Notes under the pieces: generated by a model
Databases searched by the model: none
Told to the model about the DNA's origin: nothing
What the model saw: the letters and a program-made list of their open reading frames with translations, nothing else
Part shown: piece after piece, positions 12,831-23,009 of the stretch
How positions within the stretch are numbered: the stretch's first letter is position 1
Layout: each line of letters opens with the position of its first letter
Translations under genes and position numbers: made by a program
Source of the DNA: Branchiostoma floridae
Lineage: Eukaryota > Chordata > Leptocardii > Amphioxiformes > Branchiostomatidae
Direction of reading: 5' to 3'
DNA length: 64,000 nt
Assembly: GCF_000003815.2 (NCBI RefSeq)
Contig: NC_049987.1
Location: 312,163-376,162, forward strand

Positions 12831-13354
12831 AACCAATGGTGCAAGCTTACGCATTCCTGGGATCATCTTATGTGCAAATCCAATCGCCAAGGCAACAATC
12901 TAATAGGAACTACATTATCTAGTTAAAAGTTAAATTGAGAGAAGCCACAGCACATCATGTGGATCATGGGGTGCACCACTGACATACACCCATTACTTAA
13001 GGTGATGTTTGTTCACAGCAACGTTTGTGTTAATGAGACATCTTCATTTCACATGCCACATTGTACTGTGAAAGTTTAGCATTTTACCTTTAACACATAC
13101 ATACGCTACGTTGTCATTGCAGTTCAGCATATTAAGTTTCTCATCCAAGAAACGCAAAATTGAATATAATTCTATTTAGTTTTTTCTCGATGGCTAGTTT
13201 CATGTAGCATGACAGGGACAGACAAGTAGTGTAGTACAATATAGCATGGGTCTTACTCTAGTCTTAAGCTAACTGCAGTTGAATTGATGAGAGATAAAGG
13301 CAACACTCTACAATAATTCACAATATACCCGGTAAACACAACACACCAACAACA

Positions 13355-13385
13355 GGCCGAAAAAGCCCGGTCTGAATAGGGTTAA
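13355..13385 (-). mobile_element. Solo end of piggyBac-like element
   Basis: GGCCGAAAAAGCCCGGTCTGAATAGGG followed by TTAA at 13382-13385. Its reverse complement gives the same terminus (CCCTATTCAGACCGGGC) as the complete element at 57161-58421. No matching opposite end is visible upstream, so this is a truncated copy or the edge of an old deletion. Confidence 0.7.
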
Positions 13386-14635
13386 CCTCTTTTTTGCAGA
13401 AAATTCGTCTGCCATTTGCAATTATTACTGCCTTATGCCACGTCATCCCTCTATATTCATATAACATATACCTAATTAAAACGTTTGTTGTTTAGTTTGC
13501 GTTTTCTGTGCTATTCTATAATACTGTGTCGGCCCTTCCTTCGAAGGAATAGTTCGCGCCAACTCTCAAAGATAAATTGACCAACCACATCTCATCATTA
13601 GCATGATGACATATATTCAGCATATCAAATCTATAATATCACATAATGTAATATACATACACACTGCATTCTGCTGGATGATAAGCGATCAGCTTGCAGT
13701 GACTGTAAACACACCCAGAAAGCCGCCACCACCTAGAACTCGAGACACATCTTCAGGAAGCGGTAACGTCTTGTCTTATCAGGTCGGTCGGAACCGTTGT
13801 AGAGGTTGCGCGTGAGTAGGAATATCTGGATTTTTCTATCTTTCTTGTTTTCGCCTCCAATTCTGATGTAGTTTTTTTTTTACAATCATTATGATACCTG
13901 TAGTTGTTTATGGTCCCCAACAACATTTTACACAGAAAGATGTGAAAATCCTAACATACAGTATCTTAGGGACAAATTTTCACGAAGAAGCATATATAAA
14001 AAGTACAGGTCAGCAACAGCCCAGCTAATACAGTAGGTAGGGATTTCATTTGTGTGGATTTGTCTGCTGCTCCCAGCCTCCTAAACGGCCTTCCACGGGC
14101 GTTGGCGGTTATTTTTAGAGTCGCTGATTTGCTATTTTCAAGATATTGATGCCTGGTCTGAAACTGATTATGTCTTATGCCAACAGATATGGAGAGATTA
14201 AGGGATGAAAGGGAGAGAGGGATAGGTTTATACGGGTATTCATTGTATGCGGTTGGACAATCATTGTATGTGTTTGTTCTGCTCGGATATCAGGATCAAG
14301 CCGATAGTACCGGGGTAAGGTATCAAATTTATTTCAGGATTGCTTAATCTTTTATTTTCAGTGTGTACCTAAACTTTCACAGTACAAGGTGGCATGTGAG
14401 ATAAAGATGTTACAATAAAAAAAAGACTTCTGTGAACAAACATCTCCTTATGTAATTAATGTACGTCTGCAGTGCGCCTCATGTTCCACATAATGTGCTG
14501 TGGCTTCTTATAAATAATAATGCAGTTTTAATTAGTCGGTTGCCTTGACGATTAGATATAAACATAAGAGGATGCTGGGAACGCGTAAGCTGGCGCCATT
14601 GGTTAATTGGAATGGTGTACATGTTTGTATACTTA

Positions 14636-14639
14636 TATG

Positions 14640-14686
<47 letters not shown>

Positions 14687-14698
14687 ATGTGTGTGTGA
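14636..14698. repeat. (GT)n microsatellite
   Basis: A TATATGTGTGTG run, the reverse-complement counterpart of the 12.7 kb microsatellite, in the right arm. Confidence 0.95.
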
Positions 14699-14709
14699 GC
14701 TTGTGGCTC

Positions 14710-15138
14710 GTTCTCATTTAAATGTCAAAGTGCTGTCGCCTGACTTTACGCCTTGATATAGAGCAAATTATAGACAATATCACTGGTTCCTTCATTTTTC
14801 CACAACCCCTGCAATGTTTAACACAAGATGCACAACAACATTCGTATTGGTTAATAGCTTAGAAGATTGTTATAGCCACGGGTGGGATTTCAACCCCTTA
14901 AAAATGGCTGTCGCCCGAGAAGAAACGAAGAATTCAAATAATAATAACCAAAAATGTAACAGTTCAGTTTCCAGAAAGATTGTTGGTCAGAGGCCCTTTG
15001 ACCGATCACGTTAGATCGCTCCTGTCACCGATCTTGGAGGCTGTGTGAAGTGGTTTATGCCTGTCGCCAGATTCGGTAACAAACGTTACCACCATGAGTA
15101 CAACGATTGCCGCGGTTATATTCTCCACGTATAACGAG
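14710..15138. other. No gene recognised
   Basis: Spacer between two inverted-repeat elements. A 66-codon ORF here has no recognisable domain. Confidence 0.5.
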
Positions 15139-15221
15139 CTATGTCCAGTATCAGGGTGAAGTGCACGAAGTTAGGGTGTACGAAGTTGTACGAAGTTGTA
15201 CTAAGTTACAACCGTTTCCCA

Positions 15222-15735
15222 CTGGCTTTGAGGCTATATCGGGAGTCACAGATGACGTCAAAACATTTATTGGATGACGTAATCTAACTTCGTACAGTAG
15301 GCAGGGTAGGGTGTCAAGTGTACGAAGTTGTCCGAAGTTGTGCAAAGTTACGTGACGTCATCTAACTTCGTACAGTAGGCAGGGTAGGGCGGCATGTGTG
15401 CGAAGTTGTCATAAGTTGTGCAAAGTTACGTGACGTCATCTAACTTCGGACAGTAGGCAGGGTAGGTCAACAAGTGTGCGAAGTTGTCCTAAGTTGTGCA
15501 AAGTTACGTGACGTCATATAACTTTGGACAGTGGGCAGGGTAGGTCAACAAGTGTGCGAAGTTGTCCTAAGTTGTGCAAAGTTACGTGACGTCATATAAC
15601 TTTGGACAGTGGGCAGGGTAGGTCAACAAGTGTGCGAAGTTGTCCTAAGTTGTGCAAAGTTACGTGATGTCATCTAACTTCGTACAGTAGGCAGGGTAGT
15701 GCGGCATGTGTACGAAGTTGTCCAAAGTTAATTAA
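15222..15735 (+). repeat. Six-copy 78 bp tandem repeat, left arm
   Basis: The word GT(A/G)GGCAGGGTAG starts at 15297, 15375, 15453, 15531, 15609 and 15687, exactly 78 bp apart each time with no indels. Each monomer contains AAGTTGTC(C/A)TAAGTTGTG and, in most copies, TGACGTCAT. The exact spacing points to recent amplification. Confidence 0.95.
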
Positions 15736-16499
15736 TACATAGTAAAAACTTATATATGTGTAAATAAGATACACATCACTCACGCATATAAACAAATAAA
15801 ACATAGATGCACATTAATCATCACAAAATCAATGTTCATGCATTGTAAAAAATTCATTTATTTCAAGTCTTTTTGTCTTTTATTTCTCCTCTTAACGTTC
15901 GTTTTAACAATGCACACAAAATAATTTAAGTTCACTCTTAATATCATATTGCCCTTTTTTTACGTCACTTCTAAATACAAGTACCTGAAAACATCTCCCC
16001 TATCTATTTATAAACTACATGTATTGCAGTCATCTTTCACTACTTTGTATTATAAGATAAGAAGCAGTAGTTTTTATTTTATTCCTTGTAATTTAACAAT
16101 TAATTGAAGTACTTCCACCATTTATTACATAGCCATAAGCCTTATGAAGGTTATTCCATCATAAGACTGTACTCGAGTACTCCAGCATCACATCCTGGGG
16201 GTTGCCTGCGTGTTCCTTGCTCTAGTGAACAGGTATTGTAATCTTGCAGAATGATTATAAAATTTTCTATGCAATATTTCTATGCAACATTTAATAGTGA
16301 CTATTAAAGAGAAAATTCTTATCCCTATACGACATAAGTACTTACCATTTTTGGTAGATTAAGCCTCGGTACTCCCACTGGTAGGTGAAGGCTGGTTATG
16401 TCCCACCAAAAACACAGACTTTTTAGATCTCGATCTAATCACTTTTATATTTACGTCTCAACTTCCGACAACTTTGGTAACCTCCCGTCTTCTTATACA

Positions 16500-16745
16500 A
16501 AGTTTGGATGACGTCATAATTAAGATGACGTCATAACTTCGGACAACTTCGGACAACTCCGTACACCCCCGGCTGACTGTCCAAAGTTATGATGACGTCA
16601 TGGTTAGGGTGACGTCATAACTTCGGACAACTTCGTACACCCCCCGGCTGACTGTCCAAAGTTAGGATGACGTCATGGTTAGCGTGACGTCATAACTTCG
16701 GACAACTTCTGACAACTTTGGACAACTTCTGACATCTAACTTAAC
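16500..16745 (-). repeat. ~75 bp tandem repeat, right arm, TGACGTCA-rich
   Basis: CCCCCGGCTGACTGTCCAAAGTTA recurs at about 16567 and 16642 (75 bp apart), with paired TGACGTCAT words between. The monomer is related to the left arm in reverse orientation but has a different length. Confidence 0.85.
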
Positions 16746-17326
16746 TTAGGACAACTTCGTGCATTTCACCCTCATACTGGACATGGGTGGCATGTTGACT
16801 CCAAAATGACACAAAAGGTGTTCTGCATAACGGATTTTCTTTTCCAGAGCAGAAGCGTACTTATCTTTACTGACATCTGACACAGTTGACAATCTCCCTA
16901 TTTTAACAAGATAGTGTTTTTCTCAAACTACATATTTCTTCCTACCTTCATCTAGATGCTCGCTGAGATGACAGAATACTTGCGCTACACAGGAGCCGTA
17001 TTACGCCTTAATCCACTCGCTCTTTGGTGCCATCTTCAGCTTTGCCTTGATTTTGTTTCGCTCTTCCACAACAGGAAAAAAATGCCCGTGCAGATCTCAA
17101 ATTTGTCTTCTATTTTAATTCGTCACTGAAACAAGAATAGCAAAAGCTTTATAGCCTCTAACTCCTCAACCTGTGCTTTAAACAATTGATGAATTTATAA
17201 AGTCTGAAAACCGAAATTCGATCAAAATATCGATAATATCTCTGTTATATGTAATCATTCATCAATCTCATTATTATAATTGGAAAGTATGTTCAAGAGA
17301 TTACTTGTTCGAGTTTACTTAGAGAC

Positions 17327-17515
17327 GATCTCGGATGTCTGGGCGAGAACGATTTTTTAATGTCTGGGCGGGCACGATCTCGGATGCCCGGGCGGGGTCG
17401 ATCTCGGATGTCTGAGCGGGGGCAATTTTAGGATGTCCAGGCAAGAACGATCTCGGATTTACGAGCGGAGATGATCTCGGATGTCCGGGCAAGACGATCT
17501 CGGATTGTCGGCGAT
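17327..17515. repeat. 24-25 bp minisatellite, about 8 copies
   Basis: The word GATCTCGGATGTC(T/C)GGGCG recurs with starts at about 17327, 17351, 17376, 17400, 17425, 17449, 17473 and 17497. It is found only in unit A; the paralogous place in unit B (near 33660) has about one copy. The 70-codon minus ORF across it is simply the repeat translated. Confidence 0.88.
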
Positions 17516-17639
17516 CAGCCTGGAATGACATGATGCTGATCGTTTACCATTTTTTTTTAAAATTTTCCTTTATGGCGTATCTGTGTTGCAACTCGCTTTC
17601 GGACTCAAACTTGCTCGTAAACTTGTTATATTAGAAAAT

Positions 17640-19155
17640 TAGAGAAATAGACTTACCAAGCGCAGCATATGTTCCAGCCCATAGTGTGGGTAGATCTGTC
17701 GGGCAGTGTCTTTTAGGAAGGAAGTCCAACTTTGTAGCTAGTCTCTGCTGTTGGTGATCTGGATGGACAGTCGAACCAGGTCCCGCAAAAACTACATCGA
17801 TCAAATCATTTTCACGAGCAAACATTGTTCTTTACGAATATCCACAAACGGATGCGCTTTTCCGTATTTTGCCACCAATTTTATGGCCACGACTCGGTCC
17901 TGTATCCCTGCCCCTGGCAGTTTCTTGGAATACAACATCTTGATTATGGTTAGAAGGTGCCCCGATACCGTCTGTTTTAAGTAGGAGCCCCAGTGGATGA
18001 ACCATGGCTGCAGTTTGTCATTGTTCTTAACACATTTATTAATTGACTCCTTTTGCCTGGATAGGCATTGTTTGTTCTTCCCAGAGAAATATTTGATGCA
18101 GTGCCCCTGAAATATTCGACAGTTACCAATACAATATGCGGATCAGCTGCATCACTATTAATGTGGAAGAATTTATTCATAGCTTCAATGGTTTTCTTAT
18201 GTGTCCTCAAATACTGATGCAATAAATTTCAATTACCCCTTTCCCCGAGGAAACTCTGCAGTATTAGCGATTTCTTTATGGTCAGATTTAAAAATATCTG
18301 CAATTTCTACATTTGTTTACCCTATTGATCAGTGCAAAACTAAGAAATAATCGATCCTACTAGCTTGATTTTTGCGCGGCCAAGTATATCTGATGTTATT
18401 GGGATGTCGAAAACACCATACTTCATCAGTGCCGTGCGGTAAAATGCGGCTTAGCGGCACGCCGCTGTCCATACGTTTACTGGCGGCAGACATATCCTTC
18501 CATCCTAATTAAAATATAACAACTAGTACATGGTAGGCATGGTAGGTCTATAGCTATTAACTACCGAATCAGAGTTTGTAGGAACACTGATAGCGTCAAA
18601 TCACCATCCGTACGTATACAGGTGGCAGGGACATCCTTCCAGACATCGTCTTTGGAATATGCGACATTGCAAAATTCGTAACCCAGAAAATCTCAAGGAT
18701 CGGACAGAGTTCAAATTGTCCCATTGCTGGCCCTTCGATGCCAATCTTCATCAACATGTCCAGATTCTCATCATTCAGACGCACTCTAATCTTCGTTTAT
18801 ATGCGGTTCTGCATGAATCCACGTTCGCATGCCACGGCGCTCATTGGGATGACGCTCACGGCATTCAGAGTCTTTGTAGTTTCTTACAGGTAATAAGCAT
18901 GACGTGAGGACATGATCTTTAACAAGCCATGAAAGGTGATGTTTCGGTAGTTGTGCACACTTTCTTTGAATTTAGAATACACTACATTCATTTGTTTTGA
19001 CTAAGGGTTCAAATCCAGCGGGGAACATGTGCTCTAAAACGGCCCCTAGCCATTCACGACCGAAACGGTCATATTTCGCATTGTCCTGTGGCAGGCTTTC
19101 TTTGAAATATGTATTAAAGTCTTGACACTTAAGTCTAAAGAAGGACAGCCACAAA
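17640..19155 (-). pseudogene. hAT-family transposase pseudogene, unit A
   Basis: Minus-strand coding pieces are spread over several exons. The piece at 18596-18784 reads RLNDENLDMLMKIGIEGP, which with the unit-B version (RGFSVQNRI near 35440) is the C-terminal dimerisation region of hAT transposases of the ZNF862/KIAA1586 type. The piece at 18972-19154 (LPQDNAKYDRFGREWLGAVL) lies upstream in the protein, and 17657-17984 downstream, ending at a donor GTAAGT at 17656-17651 that unit B keeps at the same place. Frameshifts break the 17.8-18.2 kb part. hAT transposases cut DNA in the nucleus; this copy lacks a continuous frame and the catalytic core. Family assignment is from the motif only. Confidence 0.62.
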
Positions 19156-19619
19156 CAGGGAACAAAATAACGTTGGCTATCGGGGGAAGGTTGTTCTAAA
19201 AAGGTGTGGAAGATAAGTCAAGTAGTGGAGCGGCAAACAAGGCGTCACGCTCTCAAAGTTAGATGTCCAGTTTTAATTTACTATAAAATCTCTTATGGTG
19301 GTGGATACACACTGTTGTCACGGTATTGTCTCGATGGCAGGGACACGCTAACCAATATGTCACTCATCAAGAGCGCTGCTATATTTCGCGTCGTCTGGGT
19401 TTATGTTACCCTCTGCCCTGTTCAAACTGCACTGTGTTTCTGAGTCGTAGTCCTGTTGGTGCTCTCGTAAGTCGCCCGGGAGGGGAAGGGTACACCTTTC
19501 TTTCCACGATTTTGCCGAGTGACCTTTTGTCAAGTCACTGTCATATGGACTCGTCGAAGCCCTCCTCCTGAGGCTATTCTTTGTACGTTCTAACATTGGA
19601 ACAGCAACGGATCCCGTAG

Positions 19620-19800
19620 TCACAAGTCAGGCAAATTAGGTACCCCCCCACCCCCCACCCACCCTCTATCCATTCCTTCATGACTACTAGTATCTGTGTA
19701 GTGCAGGACAGCCCTGGTACAAAACCATGCTGGGCATTAGCACACAAAAAAACATTGACAATGTGATACTCCACAGAGGACTCTCTGTAATGTATTTTAA
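19620..19800 (-). mobile_element. CR1-type RT scrap fused to the MULE relic
   Basis: The minus frame continues from the MULE piece into NAQHGFVPGLSCTTQILVVM, the 'QHGFR-G-SC-TQLL' segment of CR1 reverse transcriptases. The two parts make one 147-codon ORF (19574-20017), so that ORF is a chance fusion and not a single protein family. Confidence 0.6.
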
Positions 19801-20398
19801 TGGTTGATCTCTGGTCCATGCCGTTGTCGTTGGCCTTAAACTTTTGATAGACAGCATGCGTCAAATGAAAGGCGCCCCCACCCAATGCCTTCCCAGGAAA
19901 CACGGAACACACTGCTTGCCACAGTCCCTTCTCAAAATCCATGTCGAACGCCCTCACCTTCGGTTCCCGGTCTCTTGTCAGCATTTGTAGAATCTTCTTC
20001 AGAATAAAAATCATCAAAATACACTGCTAAACTTTCTTTCAACACAAAAGTATACACGCATCAAAAGTCAAGATTTTGTCGAATTGGTAATTAACATAGA
20101 AGTAAACATCCGATTAAAATGACTTGTCAGACATTTTTTTTAAATTTTACAAAGTAAATTCATACCTTCTTGTAATAGTTCTTGTCCTTGTTGGACATGA
20201 AGACCATTGCCAGGTGAACCAGCATTTCTTTGTCATATTTCCTGACGAATACGTGGATCCCGAAGAGTTGATATAACGGCCGTCTCACCATGTACCAGGT
20301 CTTTCTTTGCCCTCGCTAGCAGTAATGGGTGGCGAAGACAAAGTTTCGGTGCCCGTCGAAGTGGATGTCTACCCTGAAGAAGCCATCTGGGATGTGCT
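19800..20398 (-). pseudogene. MULE-type transposase relic
   Basis: Two minus-strand pieces. The first (about 20160-20398) reads QHIPDGFFRVDIHFDGHRNF, a stop, then RRPLYQLFGIHVFVRKYDKE and LVHLAMVFMSNKDKNYYKK. The second (about 19815-20010) reads VRAFDMDFEKGLWQAVCSVF and then GGGAFHLTHAVYQKF. The order (a YQL.. strand after the first catalytic region, a second-D segment of the D-FE-A-FP type, then FH...AV..K) is that of the MULE transposase domain. The first catalytic D region is damaged by the stop and the domain is cut by a LINE piece. It is inactive. There is no counterpart in unit B. Confidence 0.62.
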
Positions 20399-20689
20399 GC
20401 TTCCCTAGGTCAAAATCTAGCATTGTGTGCTTCTTTTGGCAGAGTTCATGTCGACTTTTGTTTGACATACGCACCTGGCATCAGGTTGTTTTAATATATA
20501 CTGAATCGTATGCGAAATGTAGAGTTGATAGTTGCTCCTGGTATTTCAATTGGACTACTTCTGATTTTTCGTGTTTTTGCACGAGTACGAGTAGTTCCTG
20601 AGTTTTTCATCCCATGGCAATTTTTAGTACATGATTGGTCGATTAAGTGTGACAGTTATTTGATTTTGTGGTAGTCTTGAAGTTGGACT

Positions 20690-21335
20690 AAAGTAGGGAG
20701 TCAAATACTGACGAAACTCCCTTCTCAATCCTGGTGTGCTCAAGTTCTTGGTCTTCAAGTTTGTACGTGACCCCCTTGTTTTCTACTTCCTAAATGCAAA
20801 AAACTTACATTTCCCAGCATTAAAAGGCAACTATCGGACCTTTTCCCAGTTTTAACTGCGTAAACTATTAGGGCTGACTCTCGTGTTGGCGCATCTGTAG
20901 ACCACGGTCAGCTCGGGTGGGGTCTGTCCTCCGGGGAGATTGGATAGATCTACGAGCGTTGTCTTGTCGCATTTCACGTGTTCTCTTGCCTTACTCTAGG
21001 TTTCTGTACATGTAGCGTGGGACTCATCGCTACTGTCCTCCTCCCCCTCTATATCCAGAAGGGTGCACAGTGATTGGTACCTTTTGGACAGTTGAACACT
21101 ACTAGAAAGGTAAAGATTGTTCTATATATCTTGCTGTCGTCTGCAAATAACTTAACAGTGCTCTCAAACACATCAGGTAGATCATCAATACACACGACCA
21201 AGAGTCGGTCATAGGACGCTGCCTTGCGGGATACCGCTTTAACTCTACAACAGGGAAATTGTATTCCGTTAATCACTACTCTTTGACTCTTTCGGTCTAA
21301 GAAGCAGACACTCCTTACCCTATTGCCAAAGAAAA
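20690..21335 (-). mobile_element. CR1 LINE RT fragment, unit A
   Basis: The minus strand reads DRKSQRVVINGIQF and then CIDDLPDVFESTVKLFADDS, that is, the segment before RT motif 4 and the catalytic FADD motif of a CR1-group reverse transcriptase. Further downstream in the element, 20880-20990 matches the C-terminal end seen in unit B at 42120-42280. Frameshifts are present and there is no endonuclease. The insertion is absent from the paralogous place in unit B. Confidence 0.7.
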
Positions 21336-21523
21336 TGACATCACATTGCTATACATCAAGTTTGCAAACGAAACATTCTTCTAACAGACATTAACATATC
21401 TATTTCACAATTTCTTCATGTCATTACTACAGTTCTGGAGATCAGTCAACATGTTATCATCAAACATATCATCAAAACTATCAAGTTCGCTGTGTTGAAC
21501 TGCGCGAGCTTCGTAGAACCCCT

Positions 21524-21942
21524 TCATGGATCTCCTGTCCTGGAATGGTTATAAGCTGCGCACCCTGGAAGCTGGGTTGGGTCGCTTGTGCGTGGTCGTA
21601 GGGTTGTTTGTGATGTCTTGCGTTGGCGTGCTGGTACGTTGTTGGAGAGGACGGGCGTCGATTGGTGGTGCACCTGCCAGGTGTCGGCTTGAGTTTTCAT
21701 GGTCGTAATTGGGTGGAAGAGCTCTCGTGCTGACGGCTTCTTCCTCCTTTCTTCTTGGGGTGTGCGAGACCCTTTGATTGGGGGGGGGGGGGGTCTTCCT
21801 CCAGTCTGGTATGCAGGGTGTTGCATAAGTCCGTTAACACGGGGGCCCGGAATGACGGCAGTTTTACTAGCCACACAGCGATGCCGTCGACCTCGGCGTC
21901 CTCCTCTTCTGACATGAAGTCAACAGCTACCCCCGCCCACAA
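21524..21942 (-). pseudogene. Extra copy of gene X acidic exon
   Basis: The minus frame 21697-21942 contains SEEEDAEVDGIAVWLVKLPS, then FRAPVLTDLCNTLHTRLEED and a basic Ser/Pro/Arg-rich tail that continues in the 21524-21874 frame. The same pattern (an acidic stretch, VDG, A-W-L-K-P-FRS, LT-LC-L) is found at about 31950-32150 in gene X of unit A. A poly-G tract at 21780-21792 marks a probable frameshift. The function is unknown. The pattern resembles the C-terminal part of MADF-containing accessory proteins predicted in invertebrate transposon loci, but that is from memory and unverified. Confidence 0.45.
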
Positions 21943-22709
21943 CGTCTTCTCCTCTGTCCTGATGACACTTTATTTTGCGTACCAGCCTTGTCCTGTTATT
22001 CAAATGGTATAGCCAAAACTGATTCTACATTTAAATTATTTCTTGTATCATTTAATAACTTCATCCTCTGACTAAATCATGTTATCAGTATACTAGCCTT
22101 AATGTTTTTTTTTTATAAAACTAGCCCCAAAATACTTATATTTACACAATATTTGCGTATAAACTGAATATGCTTAAACGATAACGTAAATTGGCAATAT
22201 TGTATTGATTTATCTAATTACAAAATTCAATTTCAACGGATTTAATTAAATAAGGTGTTCAGTAACACAAAAATTAGTCTGGCCTATGTTCTTCTCTAGC
22301 TCATATCAACTCACGACAATAGTTGAATGACTAAAGATAAAGGCCAATAGACAACTACACGAGAGCGAAATCAGCAATACTGACAAGTGTAAATCAGCAA
22401 GCAAGTGAATAGTGATAAGTCACGTAGAATACATCAACGTACAGCAACTCATTTCATTAGTCAACAGCTTTGAATTTGTAAAAGGAGTTGTGATGCTATT
22501 TACTATTTACTCGTGTTGTGATGCTATTTACTCGTTGTTTAATCTGGCAACAACAACCGTCAATAGCAATCTCATATGGTCGCAACAGCTTCTTCTGCGT
22601 CCCCACTGTAGGGTAGTGGATGAAGACGTGGTGCCAAATGACAGTCAGTAGGGCAGGGTTAAGCGGTTTCGTCGTCTTTGGTTCCCTGACTTCTTTGGGT
22701 TTTGGCGAC

Positions 22710-22940
22710 CTACCACATAGTACCAGAGATGTTGCTCGTGGTCAGGGTTTCTTCAGAGAAGACCGCCCTGACAGCCATATACGTCATTGATGCTGATTCT
22801 CCCTTCACCTCCATGATTCTGTCCCCAGTCAAAAGACCCGTGTCATCGCCCGAGGCGGCTACAGAATGCGGTGTGACAACAGTGTTAGGTGCAGTAGAGA
22901 TTAAAGAGATGAATCCGCCGACAGCGACGCTGTTATGCAT
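22710..22940 (-). CDS. PDZ-like ORF fragment
   Basis: A 76-codon minus ORF has GDDTGLLTGDRIMEVKGESA at residues 32-51, followed by YMAVRAVF. The spacing of GLL-GDRI-EV-G and the following AV segment resembles the carboxylate-loop-distal part of a PDZ domain. No upstream GLGF loop is clear. It lies in unit A just downstream (minus direction) of gene Y. It may be a terminal exon, a captured scrap or a coincidence. Unit B has no obvious counterpart. Confidence 0.3.
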   Translation of the reverse strand: MHNSVAVGGFISLISTAPNTVVTPHSVAASGDDTGLLTGDRIMEVKGESASMTYMAVRAVFSEETLTTSNISGTMW

Positions 22941-23009
22941 GTTGAAGACGATCTTTGTACACAGTCATGAAATTGCTAGTGGCTTCAGTAATGCCAATTG
23001 CCAAATATG

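Larger units (their letters stand above)
12660..14700. mobile_element. Inverted-repeat element with microsatellite ends
   Basis: The left arm (about 12660-13085) and right arm (about 14362-14700) are inverted copies. Matching blocks include a CATTAACCAATGG/CCATTGGTTAATTGG block, CCACAGCACATCATGTGG against CATAATGTGCTGTGG, and ACATGCCACATTGTACTGTGAAAGTTTAG against its reverse complement near 14372-14400. Both outer parts run into CA/TA or GT/TA microsatellite. The 1.28 kb between the arms has no recognised gene. The outer limits are uncertain. It is probably a nonautonomous DNA element. Confidence 0.7.
15139..16791. mobile_element. TIR element with TGACGTCA-rich tandem arms
   Basis: The left end ATGTCCAGTATCAGGGTGAA and the right end TTTCACCCTCATACTGGACAT are inverted copies. 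Inside them both arms repeat the words AAGTTGTCC, AACTTCG and TGACGTCAT many times in opposite orientation, while the middle (15736-16490) is plain AT-rich DNA without a gene. At about 1.65 kb with no coding region it is a nonautonomous element whose arms are arrays, like the foldback elements elsewhere in the window. A target duplication is not clear. Confidence 0.78.

Noticed and set aside
12592-12903. His/Thr-rich ORFs over the CA/TA microsatellite, also 14532-14717
   Set aside because: These are translations of dinucleotide repeats.
17319-17531. 70-codon ORF with repeated GHPR/SEI units
   Set aside because: It is a translation of the 24-25 bp minisatellite, and unit B lacks it.
21755-22012. 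Plus-strand ORFs over the poly-G tract at 21780-21792
   Set aside because: They are antisense to the gene X-like exon and depend on a homopolymer run.
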